Shown: piece after piece, positions 7,197-14,058 of the stretch
Layout of the letters: every line of letters starts with the position of its first letter
How positions within the stretch are numbered: the stretch's first letter is position 1
Assembly: GCA_024636075.1 (NCBI GenBank)
Contig: JAGXHS010000070.1
Span: 1-15,563, forward strand
Length of the DNA: 15,563 bases
From: Propionibacteriaceae bacterium
GTDB taxonomy: Bacteria; Actinomycetota; Actinomycetes; Propionibacteriales; Propionibacteriaceae
Direction of reading: 5' to 3'
The notes under the pieces: generated by a model
Told to the model about the DNA's origin: nothing
What the model saw: only the letters and a program-made list of their open reading frames with translations
Database searches by the model: none
Program-made: the position numbers and the translations under genes

Positions 7197-7783
7197 CGCA
7201 CATGGGTGATGACCAGAGGAGCGTGGACCTACCTCGGCTTGCGGCCGCGGTACGAGAAATCCTGATCGGTATCGGGGAGGACCCGGGCCGGGACGGTCTG
7301 GCGGAAACACCGGATCGTGTCGCCAAGGCGTACGCCGAGATCTTCGCCGGAACCGGACAGGATCCGGCTGAGCTGCTCCAAAAGAGTTTCGACATCTGCC
7401 ACGACGAGATGGTACTGGTGCGTGACATCGAGGTGTGGAGCATGTGTGAGCACCACCTGCTGCCGTTCACGGGCGTCGCCCACGTCGGCTACATCCCCGC
7501 CAAGGACGGACGGGTCGCTGGGTTGAGCAAGATTGCCCGGTTGGTCGATCTGTACTCCCGGCGACCGCAGGTGCAGGAGCGGCTGACCACGCAGGTGGCG
7601 GACGCGCTGACCGAGCACCTCGATGCGCGGGGAGTGATCGTGGTCGTGGACTGTGAACACCTCTGCATGACGATGCGTGGCGTCCGCAAACCCGGCGCCC
7701 GAACCGTCACGTCGGCAGTGCGGGGGCTGTTGCGGAGCGGGCCGACCCGAGCCGAGGCGATGAGCCTGATACTGGGGAGGTGA
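7193..7783 (+). CDS. folE: GTP cyclohydrolase I
   Basis: First enzyme of folate synthesis: converts GTP to 7,8-dihydroneopterin triphosphate plus formate. The zinc-binding region MCEHHLLPFTGVAHVGYIP (84-102, C85, H88) and the second cysteine in DCEHLCMTMRGVRKPGA (153-169, C158) are intact, as is the QVQERLT segment at 126-132. I chose GTG 7193, which overlaps the ftsH stop as GTGA and gives 196 residues, close to the M. tuberculosis enzyme. ATG 7202 (MGDDQRSVDL) is a fair alternative three codons later; neither has a strong ribosome binding site, so coupling to ftsH translation is likely. First of four consecutive folate genes. Confidence 0.95.
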   Translation: MTHMGDDQRSVDLPRLAAAVREILIGIGEDPGRDGLAETPDRVAKAYAEIFAGTGQDPAELLQKSFDICHDEMVLVRDIEVWSMCEHHLLPFTGVAHVGYIPAKDGRVAGLSKIARLVDLYSRRPQVQERLTTQVADALTEHLDARGVIVVVDCEHLCMTMRGVRKPGARTVTSAVRGLLRSGPTRAEAMSLILGR

Positions 7784-7785
7784 TC

Positions 7786-8604
7786 ATGGGTGGCGCGGAC
7801 CACGATCGCACCCTGGTGATGAGCGTCATCAACGTCACCCCCGATTCGTTCAGCGACGGCGGGCATTGGTTGGATCCGGTTGCGGCGGTGCAGCATGGAC
7901 TCGAGCTGCTGCAGCAGGGCGCCGACATCCTCGATGTCGGTGGCGAGTCGACCAGACCCGGGGCGGTGCGGGTGGATCCCGTCACAGAGATCGAGCGAGT
8001 CGTCCCGGTGGTGCGAGAGCTTTCCGAACGAGGGGCAGTTGTTTCGGTGGACACGATGCGCGCCCAGGTGGCCGAGGCGTGCATCCGCGTCGGTGCCCAG
8101 CTCGTGAACGACGTCTCGGGTGGGTTGGCCGATGCTGCCATGCTGCCGCTGATAGCTCGACACGAAGTGGACTACGTGGCGATGCACTGGCGTGGCCACG
8201 CGCGCACCATGCAGCAGCAGGCGAGCTACTCGAATGTGGTGGCTGACGTCTTCGCCGAGCTGTCCAGACGCCGAGATGCGGCGCTGGCTGCTGGTGTGCA
8301 GCTCGACCGGCTGATCCTCGATCCGGGATTGGGTTTCGCCAAGCGTGCCGAGCACAACTGGCAACTGCTGGCAGCCCTGCCACACCTGATGGAGTTGGGA
8401 CCACGGATCCTGGTGGGCGCCTCCCGTAAGGCCTTTCTCGGTGAATTGCTGAACCGGCGGGAGCCTGCCACCCGGGACGACGCCAGCCTCGCTGTGACCT
8501 GTCACTGTGCTCAACGGCGAGTCTGGGCGGTCCGTGCGCACACCGCGCAGCCTCATGCTGACGCCGTTCGCGTGATGGCGCGTCTCGCGGCCGGTGGGCA
8601 ATGA
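7786..8604 (+). CDS. folP: dihydropteroate synthase
   Basis: Condenses 6-hydroxymethyl-7,8-dihydropterin diphosphate with p-aminobenzoate to 7,8-dihydropteroate; the target of sulfonamides. Motifs in order: N16-VTPDSFSDGG, GGESTRPGA (52-60), SVDT (D89), ND (108-109), DPGLGFAK (179-186), GASRKAFLG (211-219) and the diphosphate-binding R250-x-H252. I chose ATG 7786 because GGGGAGG (7774-7780) lies five bases upstream, ideal spacing. A GTG at 7780 in the same frame overlaps the folE stop but would sit inside that Shine-Dalgarno. The 272-residue length is normal. The stretch VTCHCAQRRVWAVRAH (237-252) is less alanine-rich than I would expect in relatives. The intact catalytic set points to the active FolP1 type. 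Confidence 0.94.
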   Translation: MGGADHDRTLVMSVINVTPDSFSDGGHWLDPVAAVQHGLELLQQGADILDVGGESTRPGAVRVDPVTEIERVVPVVRELSERGAVVSVDTMRAQVAEACIRVGAQLVNDVSGGLADAAMLPLIARHEVDYVAMHWRGHARTMQQQASYSNVVADVFAELSRRRDAALAAGVQLDRLILDPGLGFAKRAEHNWQLLAALPHLMELGPRILVGASRKAFLGELLNRREPATRDDASLAVTCHCAQRRVWAVRAHTAQPHADAVRVMARLAAGGQ

Positions 8605-8614
8605 AACGCTCCGA

Positions 8615-8646
8615 TAAGCTGTCTGCGACTCGACAAAGGACTCATC
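8615..8646 (+). promoter_or_regulatory. possible internal -10 and ribosome binding site of folB
   Basis: The 42-bp gap between folP and folB is the only one within the folate run. It holds TAAGCT (8615-8620), a TANNNT match that would start transcription near 8627, and AAAGGA (8635-8640) six bases before the GTG at 8647, a reasonable ribosome binding site. No -35 is convincing. An internal promoter is possible but the genes can equally be read from upstream. Confidence 0.3.
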
Positions 8647-9054
8647 GTGCACAACCACTCTGACACCAGCCTCGATTGGATCCGGTTGATCGGCCTGACA
8701 GGTTTGGGGCGGCACGGAGTTTTTGAGTTCGAGCGGGCCGAGCCGCATCATTTCGTCGTGGACGTCCATCTGGGAGTAGCCGCGCTGACCGCCGATGATC
8801 ACGTGGGAGCGACCATCGACTACTCGGTGATCGCGGCTGATGCCGTCGCGATCCTCGAAGGTGATCCGGTCAATTTGATCGAGACACTGGCCCATCGGGT
8901 GGCCGAGCGGTGCCTGGAGGAAGAGCCAGTCGTCCGGGTCTCGGTGACCGTGCACAAGCCTCAGGCACCGGTGGGGGTTCGCTTCACCGATGTCGCCGTC
9001 ACTCTCAATCGGAGCAAGCGGCACCAGACGTCGGACAGCGGGAGCCGGGAATGA
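8647..9054 (+). CDS. folB: dihydroneopterin aldolase
   Basis: Cleaves 7,8-dihydroneopterin to 6-hydroxymethyl-7,8-dihydropterin and glycolaldehyde, the step before FolK. Family landmarks are LTGLGRHGVFEFER (17-30), TIDYS (57-61, with the conserved Y59) and the VTVHKPQAPV block (100-109) containing the catalytic lysine K104. The 135-residue length is slightly above the usual 115-125 because of a polar tail (KRHQTSDSGSRE). The GTG start has AAAGGA upstream at good spacing. Its TGA overlaps the folK ATG as ATGA, so translation is likely coupled. Confidence 0.94.
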   Translation: MHNHSDTSLDWIRLIGLTGLGRHGVFEFERAEPHHFVVDVHLGVAALTADDHVGATIDYSVIAADAVAILEGDPVNLIETLAHRVAERCLEEEPVVRVSVTVHKPQAPVGVRFTDVAVTLNRSKRHQTSDSGSRE

Positions 9055-9593
9055 ACAGTTACGTGGATGTGGACACCTTGGGAGATCTGCGCCCCATCAG
9101 CAGCTGTGTCCTCAGTTTGGGATCGAACCTCGGCGACAGACTCGAGTTGCTGTCGAGTGCGGTAGAGGCGCTGGGTGATACACCGGACCTCATCGTCGTC
9201 AACGTGTCACCGGTTTATCGCACTACTCCGGTTGGTGTCGGTGAAGAGCACGGTGAATTTCTCAACATCGTGGCGATCGTCGAGACCACAATGCAACCGG
9301 AGACATTGCTGGATCGAGTGAATGCGATCGAACACGCGTACGGCAGGGTTCGCTGGGAACCGAGCGCCCCGCGCACGCTCGACATCGATCTGATCACCAT
9401 GGGAAAGCATCGCCTCGAAACGCCACGGCTAACACTGCCTCATCCCAGGGCACACCTGCGTGGGTTCGTGTTGGTGCCCTGGCACGATGTGGAACCAGAT
9501 GCGCTGCTGGGCGACCACGGCAGGATCGCACGCCTGCTCGACGGACTGGACGTCAGTGGCGTGTCACGTACGGATCTGGTTCTGGACAAGTGA
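9051..9593 (+). CDS. folK: 2-amino-4-hydroxy-6-hydroxymethyldihydropteridine diphosphokinase
   Basis: Transfers pyrophosphate from ATP to 6-hydroxymethyl-7,8-dihydropterin, making the substrate of FolP. Conserved blocks: LGSNLGD (23-29), F70-L-N72, RWEPSAPRTLDIDL (101-114; D111 and D113 bind Mg) and LPHPRAHLRGFVLVPW (129-144). The 180 residues include about 18 extra N-terminal residues before the first strand. The start is ATG 9051 because it overlaps the folB stop as ATGA and GGAG (9041-9044) lies six bases upstream. Its own stop overlaps the next start as GTGA. With folE, folP and folB it supplies most of the pterin branch; phosphate removal from the FolE product is not encoded here. Confidence 0.95.
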   Translation: MNSYVDVDTLGDLRPISSCVLSLGSNLGDRLELLSSAVEALGDTPDLIVVNVSPVYRTTPVGVGEEHGEFLNIVAIVETTMQPETLLDRVNAIEHAYGRVRWEPSAPRTLDIDLITMGKHRLETPRLTLPHPRAHLRGFVLVPWHDVEPDALLGDHGRIARLLDGLDVSGVSRTDLVLDK

Positions 9594-10096
9594 ACCGGCT
9601 CGCCGACCAAGAGCCGGACAGTCAACCGCCACAGCCGACTTTGAACCTGGCGCCAACATCCGGGCGGCAGTTGGTGGTCGCCGCTTTGGCTGGTGCAGTT
9701 GTCGGTTACTTCATCATCGGCACCTTCGAGCTGACGGGCAATAGCGTGCCGATCACGCCGTGGTCATTGCCCATGACTTTGGTGGCGCTCGCTGTTGCTG
9801 CCGCGATCTATGCCGTGCGTCTGTCCCGGCGAGTGCGAGACAAGCACCGCGACATTGATCCGGGTGAAGGCGTGCGAGCACTGGTCCTCGGCAAGACAAT
9901 GCTGCTCAGCGGTGCCATCCTGCTGGGTGGCCACCTCGTCTACGTGGGCAGCTTTCTGGGGCAACTCGACATACCTTCGCCTCGTCAAAGGGTCATTCAC
10001 GGCGGTGTCACCGTCGTTCTGGCGCTGGCATTCTCGGTTGCTGGATGGTTGCTGGAACGGGCCTGTCGGGTGCCCGACGCGGACGACGACACCTGA
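9590..10096 (+). CDS. DUF3180 family membrane protein
   Basis: Integral membrane protein of unknown function, typical of Actinomycetia and commonly found directly after folK. I see four hydrophobic segments at about 27-46, 59-77, 102-122 and 135-155, a polar proline-rich N-terminus (DQEPDSQPPQP) and an acidic C-terminus (DADDDT). The GTG start overlaps the folK stop as GTGA, so it is part of the same translational chain. The 168-residue length fits the family. No catalytic motif is apparent. The link to folate genes is positional only; I do not infer a role in pterin chemistry. Confidence 0.85.
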   Translation: MNRLADQEPDSQPPQPTLNLAPTSGRQLVVAALAGAVVGYFIIGTFELTGNSVPITPWSLPMTLVALAVAAAIYAVRLSRRVRDKHRDIDPGEGVRALVLGKTMLLSGAILLGGHLVYVGSFLGQLDIPSPRQRVIHGGVTVVLALAFSVAGWLLERACRVPDADDDT

Positions 10097-10130
10097 GTCG
10101 AGGATGCTTCCTCACGGCGCTCTATGGCGG

Positions 10131-10142
10131 TAGTCTTCTGGC
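10131..10142 (+). promoter_or_regulatory. probable -10 element for a leaderless transcript
   Basis: TAGTCT (10131-10136) followed by six bases (TCTGGC) and then the GTG start at 10143. This is the same arrangement as before hpt and the rhomboid gene. There is no Shine-Dalgarno before this GTG and no clear -35. It suggests the gene is transcribed separately from the folate run, with the mRNA beginning at the start codon. Confidence 0.55.
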
Positions 10143-10757
10143 GTGGCTTCCTCAATTCCCGCACCCGGGCGAGCACTTGCTGCGTCATCACGCGAGCGGT
10201 TCGGTGAGCTTGTCGTGCTGATCACCGGTACCGGTCTGGCGCTCGGTAGCACCTTCGGGTCGGCTTGGTTGGTGCGGGCCGGTGTGCTGGTGGCGGTGCT
10301 GACAGGCGTTGCAGTACTGGTCCTCAGCCGTCGCCGGATGCGTCGCATGTCTGAAGAGCACACGCACGAACTGGCCGCCGAACGAGCGAGTTCGTTGGCG
10401 GCGAGTCAGCGGCATCATCGGGAATCGATGGAGATGATCTCGCGGTACAGCGAGCAGATCTCGACCTTGCGGACCACAAAACAGGCTCAACGAGCTCTGA
10501 TGAATGGACTGCGATCCGACCTTCGCGACAGCATGAAGCTCGAGCATGTCCTGCGATCCAACAACGCCGAGCTGATAGAGACCACTGCACGGCAGCGGCA
10601 CCGGATTGCGCAACTCGAATCCAGTCTTGCCGGTCAGGAAATGGAGCTGGCGCGGTTGCGTCTCAGCTTCGCCAAGCGGCATTACGAAGCAAAGAGCCAT
10701 GTGGGGCGTCTGGTGCCCATTCTTTCGCGGGTGAAACCGACCTCGGAAGTAGGATGA
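10143..10757 (+). CDS. unknown membrane protein with two helices and a coiled coil
   Basis: I do not recognise a family. The 204-residue product has two hydrophobic segments at about 22-39 and 43-61, an arginine-rich stop (SRRRMRRMS, 62-70) that should hold the following part in the cytoplasm, and a long polar helix-forming stretch from about 68 to 180. That stretch is rich in E, R, Q, L and A with few breaks (HELAAERASSLAASQRHHRE, SEQISTLRTTKQAQ, RIAQLESSLAGQEMELARLR), consistent with a coiled coil. The tail VGRLVPILSRVKPTSEVG is non-helical. The GTG start follows a leaderless-type -10. In the M. tuberculosis order this slot holds a different membrane gene followed by panC and panD. A scaffold or envelope role is only a guess. 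Confidence 0.75.
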   Translation: MASSIPAPGRALAASSRERFGELVVLITGTGLALGSTFGSAWLVRAGVLVAVLTGVAVLVLSRRRMRRMSEEHTHELAAERASSLAASQRHHRESMEMISRYSEQISTLRTTKQAQRALMNGLRSDLRDSMKLEHVLRSNNAELIETTARQRHRIAQLESSLAGQEMELARLRLSFAKRHYEAKSHVGRLVPILSRVKPTSEVG

Positions 10758-10817
10758 TCCGCTGGCCGATCCGGCCTGCGAATGACAAGTCCGACGCACA
10801 ATATTTCGTGTTTACCC

Positions 10818-10845
10818 TTGTTTTCTGATGAGAAATGGCTAAGAT
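10818..10845 (+). promoter_or_regulatory. sigma-A type promoter of lsr2
   Basis: TTGTTT (10818-10823) and TAAGAT (10840-10845) are separated by 16 bases, a good housekeeping promoter. Transcription would start near 10852, giving a leader of about 50 bases. AGGAAGG (10887-10893) is the ribosome binding site for the ATG at 10903. The stretch 10795-10850 is much more AT-rich than its surroundings, the kind of DNA that Lsr2 prefers, so autoregulation is plausible. Confidence 0.65.
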
Positions 10846-10902
10846 TCCTGTGTTGCCGACAAACCGTCGCAACGGGTAGCCCTTGCAGGAAGGTAGCCAC
10901 GC

Positions 10903-11220
10903 ATGGCCAAAAGAATGCATATCGTACTAGAAGATGATGTGGACGGCTCGACAGCCACCCAGTCGGTGGCATTTTCTCTTGATGGTGTCTCGTACGAGAT
11001 CGACCTGAATGACGACCACGCCCAACAACTGCGCGAGGCCATGGCTCCGTGGCAGGGGCATGCGCGCCGAGTTGCTGGGCGCAAGAATACCGCCCGGAAG
11101 AATGCAGCTAGTGCCCCCAATGACATCCGGGCGTGGGCAACCGGCCAGGGAATGCAGGTCAACGCCCGCGGGCGCGTACCGGCAGACATCCGCGAAGCCT
11201 ACGAGAGGGCGCACGCCTGA
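10903..11220 (+). CDS. lsr2: Lsr2-type nucleoid-associated protein (xenogeneic silencer)
   Basis: Small basic protein that bridges and coats AT-rich DNA, functionally like H-NS, and silences horizontally acquired genes. The N-terminal half (KRMHIVLEDDVDGS, then VAFSLDGVSYEIDL) is the oligomerisation domain. After a basic linker (RRVAGRKNTARKN) comes the DNA-binding domain NDIRAWATGQGMQVNARGRVPADIREAYERAH (73-104), with the minor-groove hook R89-G90-R91. The 105 residues compare with 112 in M. tuberculosis. In M. tuberculosis, as I recall, lsr2 also directly precedes clpC1. It has its own promoter and a strong terminator, so it is probably a single-gene unit. Confidence 0.95.
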   Translation: MAKRMHIVLEDDVDGSTATQSVAFSLDGVSYEIDLNDDHAQQLREAMAPWQGHARRVAGRKNTARKNAASAPNDIRAWATGQGMQVNARGRVPADIREAYERAHA

Positions 11221-11229
11221 TCCGGAGCT

Positions 11230-11295
11230 CACCTCGAACACTCCCACTGCAACCCTTCATCGGGCGGCGGTGGGAGTGTTTCGCGTTTTGAGGTG
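11230..11295 (+). terminator. large nested hairpin, probable lsr2 terminator
   Basis: AACACTCCCAC (11237-11247) pairs perfectly with GTGGGAGTGTT (11270-11280), an 11-bp stem. Just outside it CGA can pair with TCG past one bulged T, and further out CACCTC (11230-11235) can pair with GAGGTG (11290-11295). The loop contains a small CCC/GGG pair. The downstream side has TTT and TTTT tracts interrupted by CGCG rather than a pure U-run. It begins about ten bases after the lsr2 stop. Confidence 0.75.
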
Positions 11296-11322
11296 CACAT
11301 TTTGAGCTGCCGGCGAACAGCA

Positions 11323-11349
11323 GGAACATCCCGGAGCTCCCGGAGGTTA
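11323..11349 (+). promoter_or_regulatory. candidate SigR/SigH-type stress promoter of clpC
   Basis: GGAAC (11323-11327), 18 bases, then GTTA (11346-11349) matches the GGAAT-N18-GTTR pattern of the Streptomyces SigR / mycobacterial SigH group of thiol- and heat-stress sigma factors. In Streptomyces clpC is a known member of that regulon. Transcription would start around 11356, leaving a leader of about 80 bases. A housekeeping -10-like TAGAGT (11351-11356) overlaps directly downstream, so two promoters may be superimposed. GCGAAC at 11313-11318, just upstream, resembles one half of a ClgR activator site but the other half is poor. GAGGAG (11428-11433) is the ribosome binding site. Confidence 0.5.
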
Positions 11350-11436
11350 GTAGAGTTGTAGAACGTCGTCCCGGCCATCCGAGCGACCGGCCTCACCGGG
11401 CGACGGCGGATCAACCGATCCGCAGTGAGGAGAACA

Positions 11437-13968
11437 ATGTTCGAACGGTTCACCGACCGAGCTCGCCGCGTCGTCGTGTTGGCTCAAGACGAAGCCAAGA
11501 TGCTGAACCACAACTACATCGGCACCGAGCACATCCTGCTGGGTCTCATCCATGAGGGTGAGGGTGTCGCGGCGAAGGCACTGGAGTCGATGAGTATCTC
11601 GCTGGAGGCTGTCCGCGAGCAGGTGGAGGAGATCATTGGTCAGGGACAGACTGTGCCCACGGGCCACATTCCTTTCACGCCGCGGGCGAAGAAGGTACTG
11701 GAGCTGAGCCTGCGCGAGGCGCTGCAGATGAACCACTCCTACATCGGCACCGAACACATCCTGCTGGGCCTGATCCGTGAGGGCGAGGGCGTGGCAGCCC
11801 AGGTGCTGATCAAGCTCGGTGCTGACCTGAACAGGGTACGAAACACGGTTCTGCAGCTGCTCAGCGGCTATTCCGGCGGTGGCAAGGAGGCAGCGACCTC
11901 CGGCGCGCCCGACGTCGGTCCAGCACCGAGCTCGGCGACGGTACTCGATCAGTTCGGCCGCAATCTGACCCAACTCGCTCGGGAGAACCAGCTGGATCCG
12001 GTGATCGGACGCCAGAAGGAGATCGAGCGGGTGATGACCGTGCTGAGCCGTCGCACCAAGAACAACCCGGTGCTGATCGGTGAACCCGGTGTCGGCAAGA
12101 CCGCAGTGGTCGAGGGCCTGGCGCAGGCCATCATCCGCGGTGACGTCCCGGAGACCCTTCGCGGCAAGCAGATCTACACCCTGGATCTGGGTGCACTCGT
12201 CGCTGGTTCCAGATACCGCGGCGATTTTGAAGAGCGCCTGAAGAAGGTGTTGAAAGAGATCAAGACCCGTGGTGACATCATGCTGTTCATCGACGAGATC
12301 CACACCCTCGTCGGAGCTGGGGCGGCAGAGGGAGCCATCGACGCTGCGTCCATCCTCAAGCCGATGTTGGCGCGCGGCGAGTTGCAGACCATCGGTGCCA
12401 CCACACTCGATGAGTACCGTAAACACATCGAGAAGGATGCAGCGCTGGAGCGCCGATTCCAGCCGATCCAGGTCGCTGAACCGTCCATCTCGATGACGAT
12501 CGACATCCTCAAGGGTCTTCGGGACCGCTACGAGAGCCACCACCGGATCACCATCACTGACGAGGCGCTCGCGGCGGCTGCCCAACTTGCTGACCGCTAC
12601 ATCCAGGATCGATTCCTGCCCGACAAGGCCATCGATCTGATCGACGAAGCCGGCGCCCGGTTGCGGATCCAGCGGATGATCGCGCCTCCGGACCTGCGGG
12701 AATTCGATGAACGGATCGCTGGGGTACGCGCCGAGAAGGAATCCGCGATCGACGCCCAGGACTTCGAGAAAGCCGCCGGTCTGCGCGACAAAGAGAAGAA
12801 GCTTCTCGTCTCCCGCGCCGAGAAGGAAGAGGCCTGGAAGCTGGGCGACAACGACATTCCCGCCGAGGTGGGGGAGGAGGAGATCGCCGTGGTGCTGTCC
12901 AGCGCGACAGGTATCCCGGTCTTCAGACTCACCGAGGAGGAGTCCGCCCGGCTGCTGCACATGGAAGAGGAGCTGGGCAAGCGGTACATCGGTCAGCATG
13001 ATGCGGTGAAGTCGTTGTCCCGCTCGATCCGTCGCACCCGTGCGGGCCTCAAGGATCCCAAGCGGCCAAGCGGGTCGTTCATCTTCGCCGGTCCCTCGGG
13101 CGTCGGCAAGACCGAGCTGACCAAGGCGCTGACCGAGTTCCTGTTCGGTGACGAGAACGCGCTGATCACCCTCGACATGAGTGAGTACTCCGAGAAGCAC
13201 ACAGCATCGAGGATGTTCGGTTCACCTCCTGGCTACGTGGGCTACGAGGAAGGCGGGCAGCTCACCGAGAAGGTGCGCCGCAAGCCGTTCAGTGTCGTGC
13301 TGTTTGACGAGATCGAGAAAGCTCACCCGGACATCTTCAACTCCCTGCTGCAGATCCTCGATGAGGGTCGTCTCACGGATGCCCAGGGTCGGGTCATCGA
13401 CTTCAAGAACACCGTGATCGTGATGACCACGAACCTGGGAACGCGGGACATCTCGAAATCGGTAAACCTTGGTTTTTCCAGGAGCGATGACGAGGCCGGC
13501 AGCTACGAGAAAATGAAGGCCAAGGTTTCAGACGAGCTGAAACAGCATTTCCGCCCCGAATTCCTCAACCGGGTCGACGAGGTCGTGGTGTTCCACCAGT
13601 TGACCCAGGCCGACATCGAGCGGATCGTCGACTTGATGGTTGCGCAGATCGAGTCCCGGCTCAAGGACAAGGATATGGGCATCGAACTGACGTCGGCCGC
13701 GAAGACCCTGATCGCCAAGCGGGGCTTCGATCCGGTGCTCGGTGCCCGTCCGCTTCGACGTGCGTTGCAACGCGACATTGAAGACATGCTGGCCGAGAAG
13801 ATCCTGTTCGGTGAACTGAAGGCCGGTGAGATCGTCGTGGTCGACGTTGCCGAAAAGGACGCGGAGTACCCGTTCACCTTCAAGGGCGAGCCGAAGAGTC
13901 AGCTGCCGGACGCCCCGCCGATCGAGTTCAGCGGTCCGTCGGCGGGAAATGAGGCGGACGAGGCCTGA
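11437..13968 (+). CDS. clpC: ClpC, AAA+ unfoldase of the Clp protease
   Basis: Hexameric ATPase that unfolds substrates and feeds them to the ClpP peptidase in the cytoplasm; usually essential in actinobacteria. Order of domains: duplicated Clp-N repeats (about 1-145, each with a YIGTEHILLGLI motif), first AAA module with Walker A GEPGVGKT (215-222) and Walker B FIDEIH (284-289), a UVR/M-domain coiled region (about 421-460, EFDERIAGVRAEKESAIDAQ onward), and second AAA module with Walker A GPSGVGKT (552-559) and FDEIEKAHP (623-631). The LGF tripeptide at 678-680 is the ClpP-docking loop, which separates ClpC from ClpB. The start is ATG 11437 with GAGGAG four bases away; 843 residues is normal. 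Confidence 0.97.
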   Translation: MFERFTDRARRVVVLAQDEAKMLNHNYIGTEHILLGLIHEGEGVAAKALESMSISLEAVREQVEEIIGQGQTVPTGHIPFTPRAKKVLELSLREALQMNHSYIGTEHILLGLIREGEGVAAQVLIKLGADLNRVRNTVLQLLSGYSGGGKEAATSGAPDVGPAPSSATVLDQFGRNLTQLARENQLDPVIGRQKEIERVMTVLSRRTKNNPVLIGEPGVGKTAVVEGLAQAIIRGDVPETLRGKQIYTLDLGALVAGSRYRGDFEERLKKVLKEIKTRGDIMLFIDEIHTLVGAGAAEGAIDAASILKPMLARGELQTIGATTLDEYRKHIEKDAALERRFQPIQVAEPSISMTIDILKGLRDRYESHHRITITDEALAAAAQLADRYIQDRFLPDKAIDLIDEAGARLRIQRMIAPPDLREFDERIAGVRAEKESAIDAQDFEKAAGLRDKEKKLLVSRAEKEEAWKLGDNDIPAEVGEEEIAVVLSSATGIPVFRLTEEESARLLHMEEELGKRYIGQHDAVKSLSRSIRRTRAGLKDPKRPSGSFIFAGPSGVGKTELTKALTEFLFGDENALITLDMSEYSEKHTASRMFGSPPGYVGYEEGGQLTEKVRRKPFSVVLFDEIEKAHPDIFNSLLQILDEGRLTDAQGRVIDFKNTVIVMTTNLGTRDISKSVNLGFSRSDDEAGSYEKMKAKVSDELKQHFRPEFLNRVDEVVVFHQLTQADIERIVDLMVAQIESRLKDKDMGIELTSAAKTLIAKRGFDPVLGARPLRRALQRDIEDMLAEKILFGELKAGEIVVVDVAEKDAEYPFTFKGEPKSQLPDAPPIEFSGPSAGNEADEA

Positions 13969-13999
13969 GTCACCACTGCACCGTGGCCTCGCCAACAGG

Positions 14000-14038
14000 G
14001 TGGGTCGGATGTTCTAAGAATATCCGACCCACTTTGTC
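14000..14038 (+). terminator. intrinsic terminator after clpC
   Basis: GTGGGTCGGAT (14000-14010) pairs perfectly with ATCCGACCCAC (14022-14032). Inside it TTC/GAA can extend the stem around a TAA loop. The run TTTGTCT follows immediately. It begins 31 bases after the clpC stop and directly precedes the rhomboid promoter, which shows the rhomboid gene is expressed independently. Confidence 0.85.
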
Positions 14039-14046
14039 TGCTTCCG

Positions 14047-14058
14047 TAGGCTGGCGGG
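14047..14058 (+). promoter_or_regulatory. probable -10 element for a leaderless rhomboid transcript
   Basis: TAGGCT (14047-14052) followed by six bases (GGCGGG) and the GTG start at 14059. It lies right after the clpC terminator, so a promoter is needed here, which strengthens the call. No -35 hexamer is clear; the expected position falls inside the terminator stem. GGCGGGG could also act as a weak ribosome binding site, but it touches the start codon. Confidence 0.6.

Noticed and set aside
5436..7310. Long minus-strand open frame opposite ftsH
   Set aside because: Antisense shadow of a gene with complete AAA and HEGGH motifs; no recognisable domain of its own.
7786..8604. folP as a broken or inactive FolP2-type gene because of the unusual VTCHCAQRR stretch
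   Set aside because: All pterin, diphosphate and p-aminobenzoate loop motifs are intact and the length is normal, so an active enzyme is the simpler reading.
8605..8646. Riboswitch between folP and folB
   Set aside because: Only 42 bases, no recognisable tetrahydrofolate aptamer features and no structure beyond a possible -10 and ribosome binding site.
10758..10902. tRNA or small RNA gene before lsr2
   Set aside because: No cloverleaf or T-loop sequence; the stretch is explained by the lsr2 promoter and leader.
11347..13200. Long minus-strand open frame opposite clpC
   Set aside because: Antisense shadow of clpC, rich in Gln/Leu/Asp with no motif; it also covers the clpC promoter.
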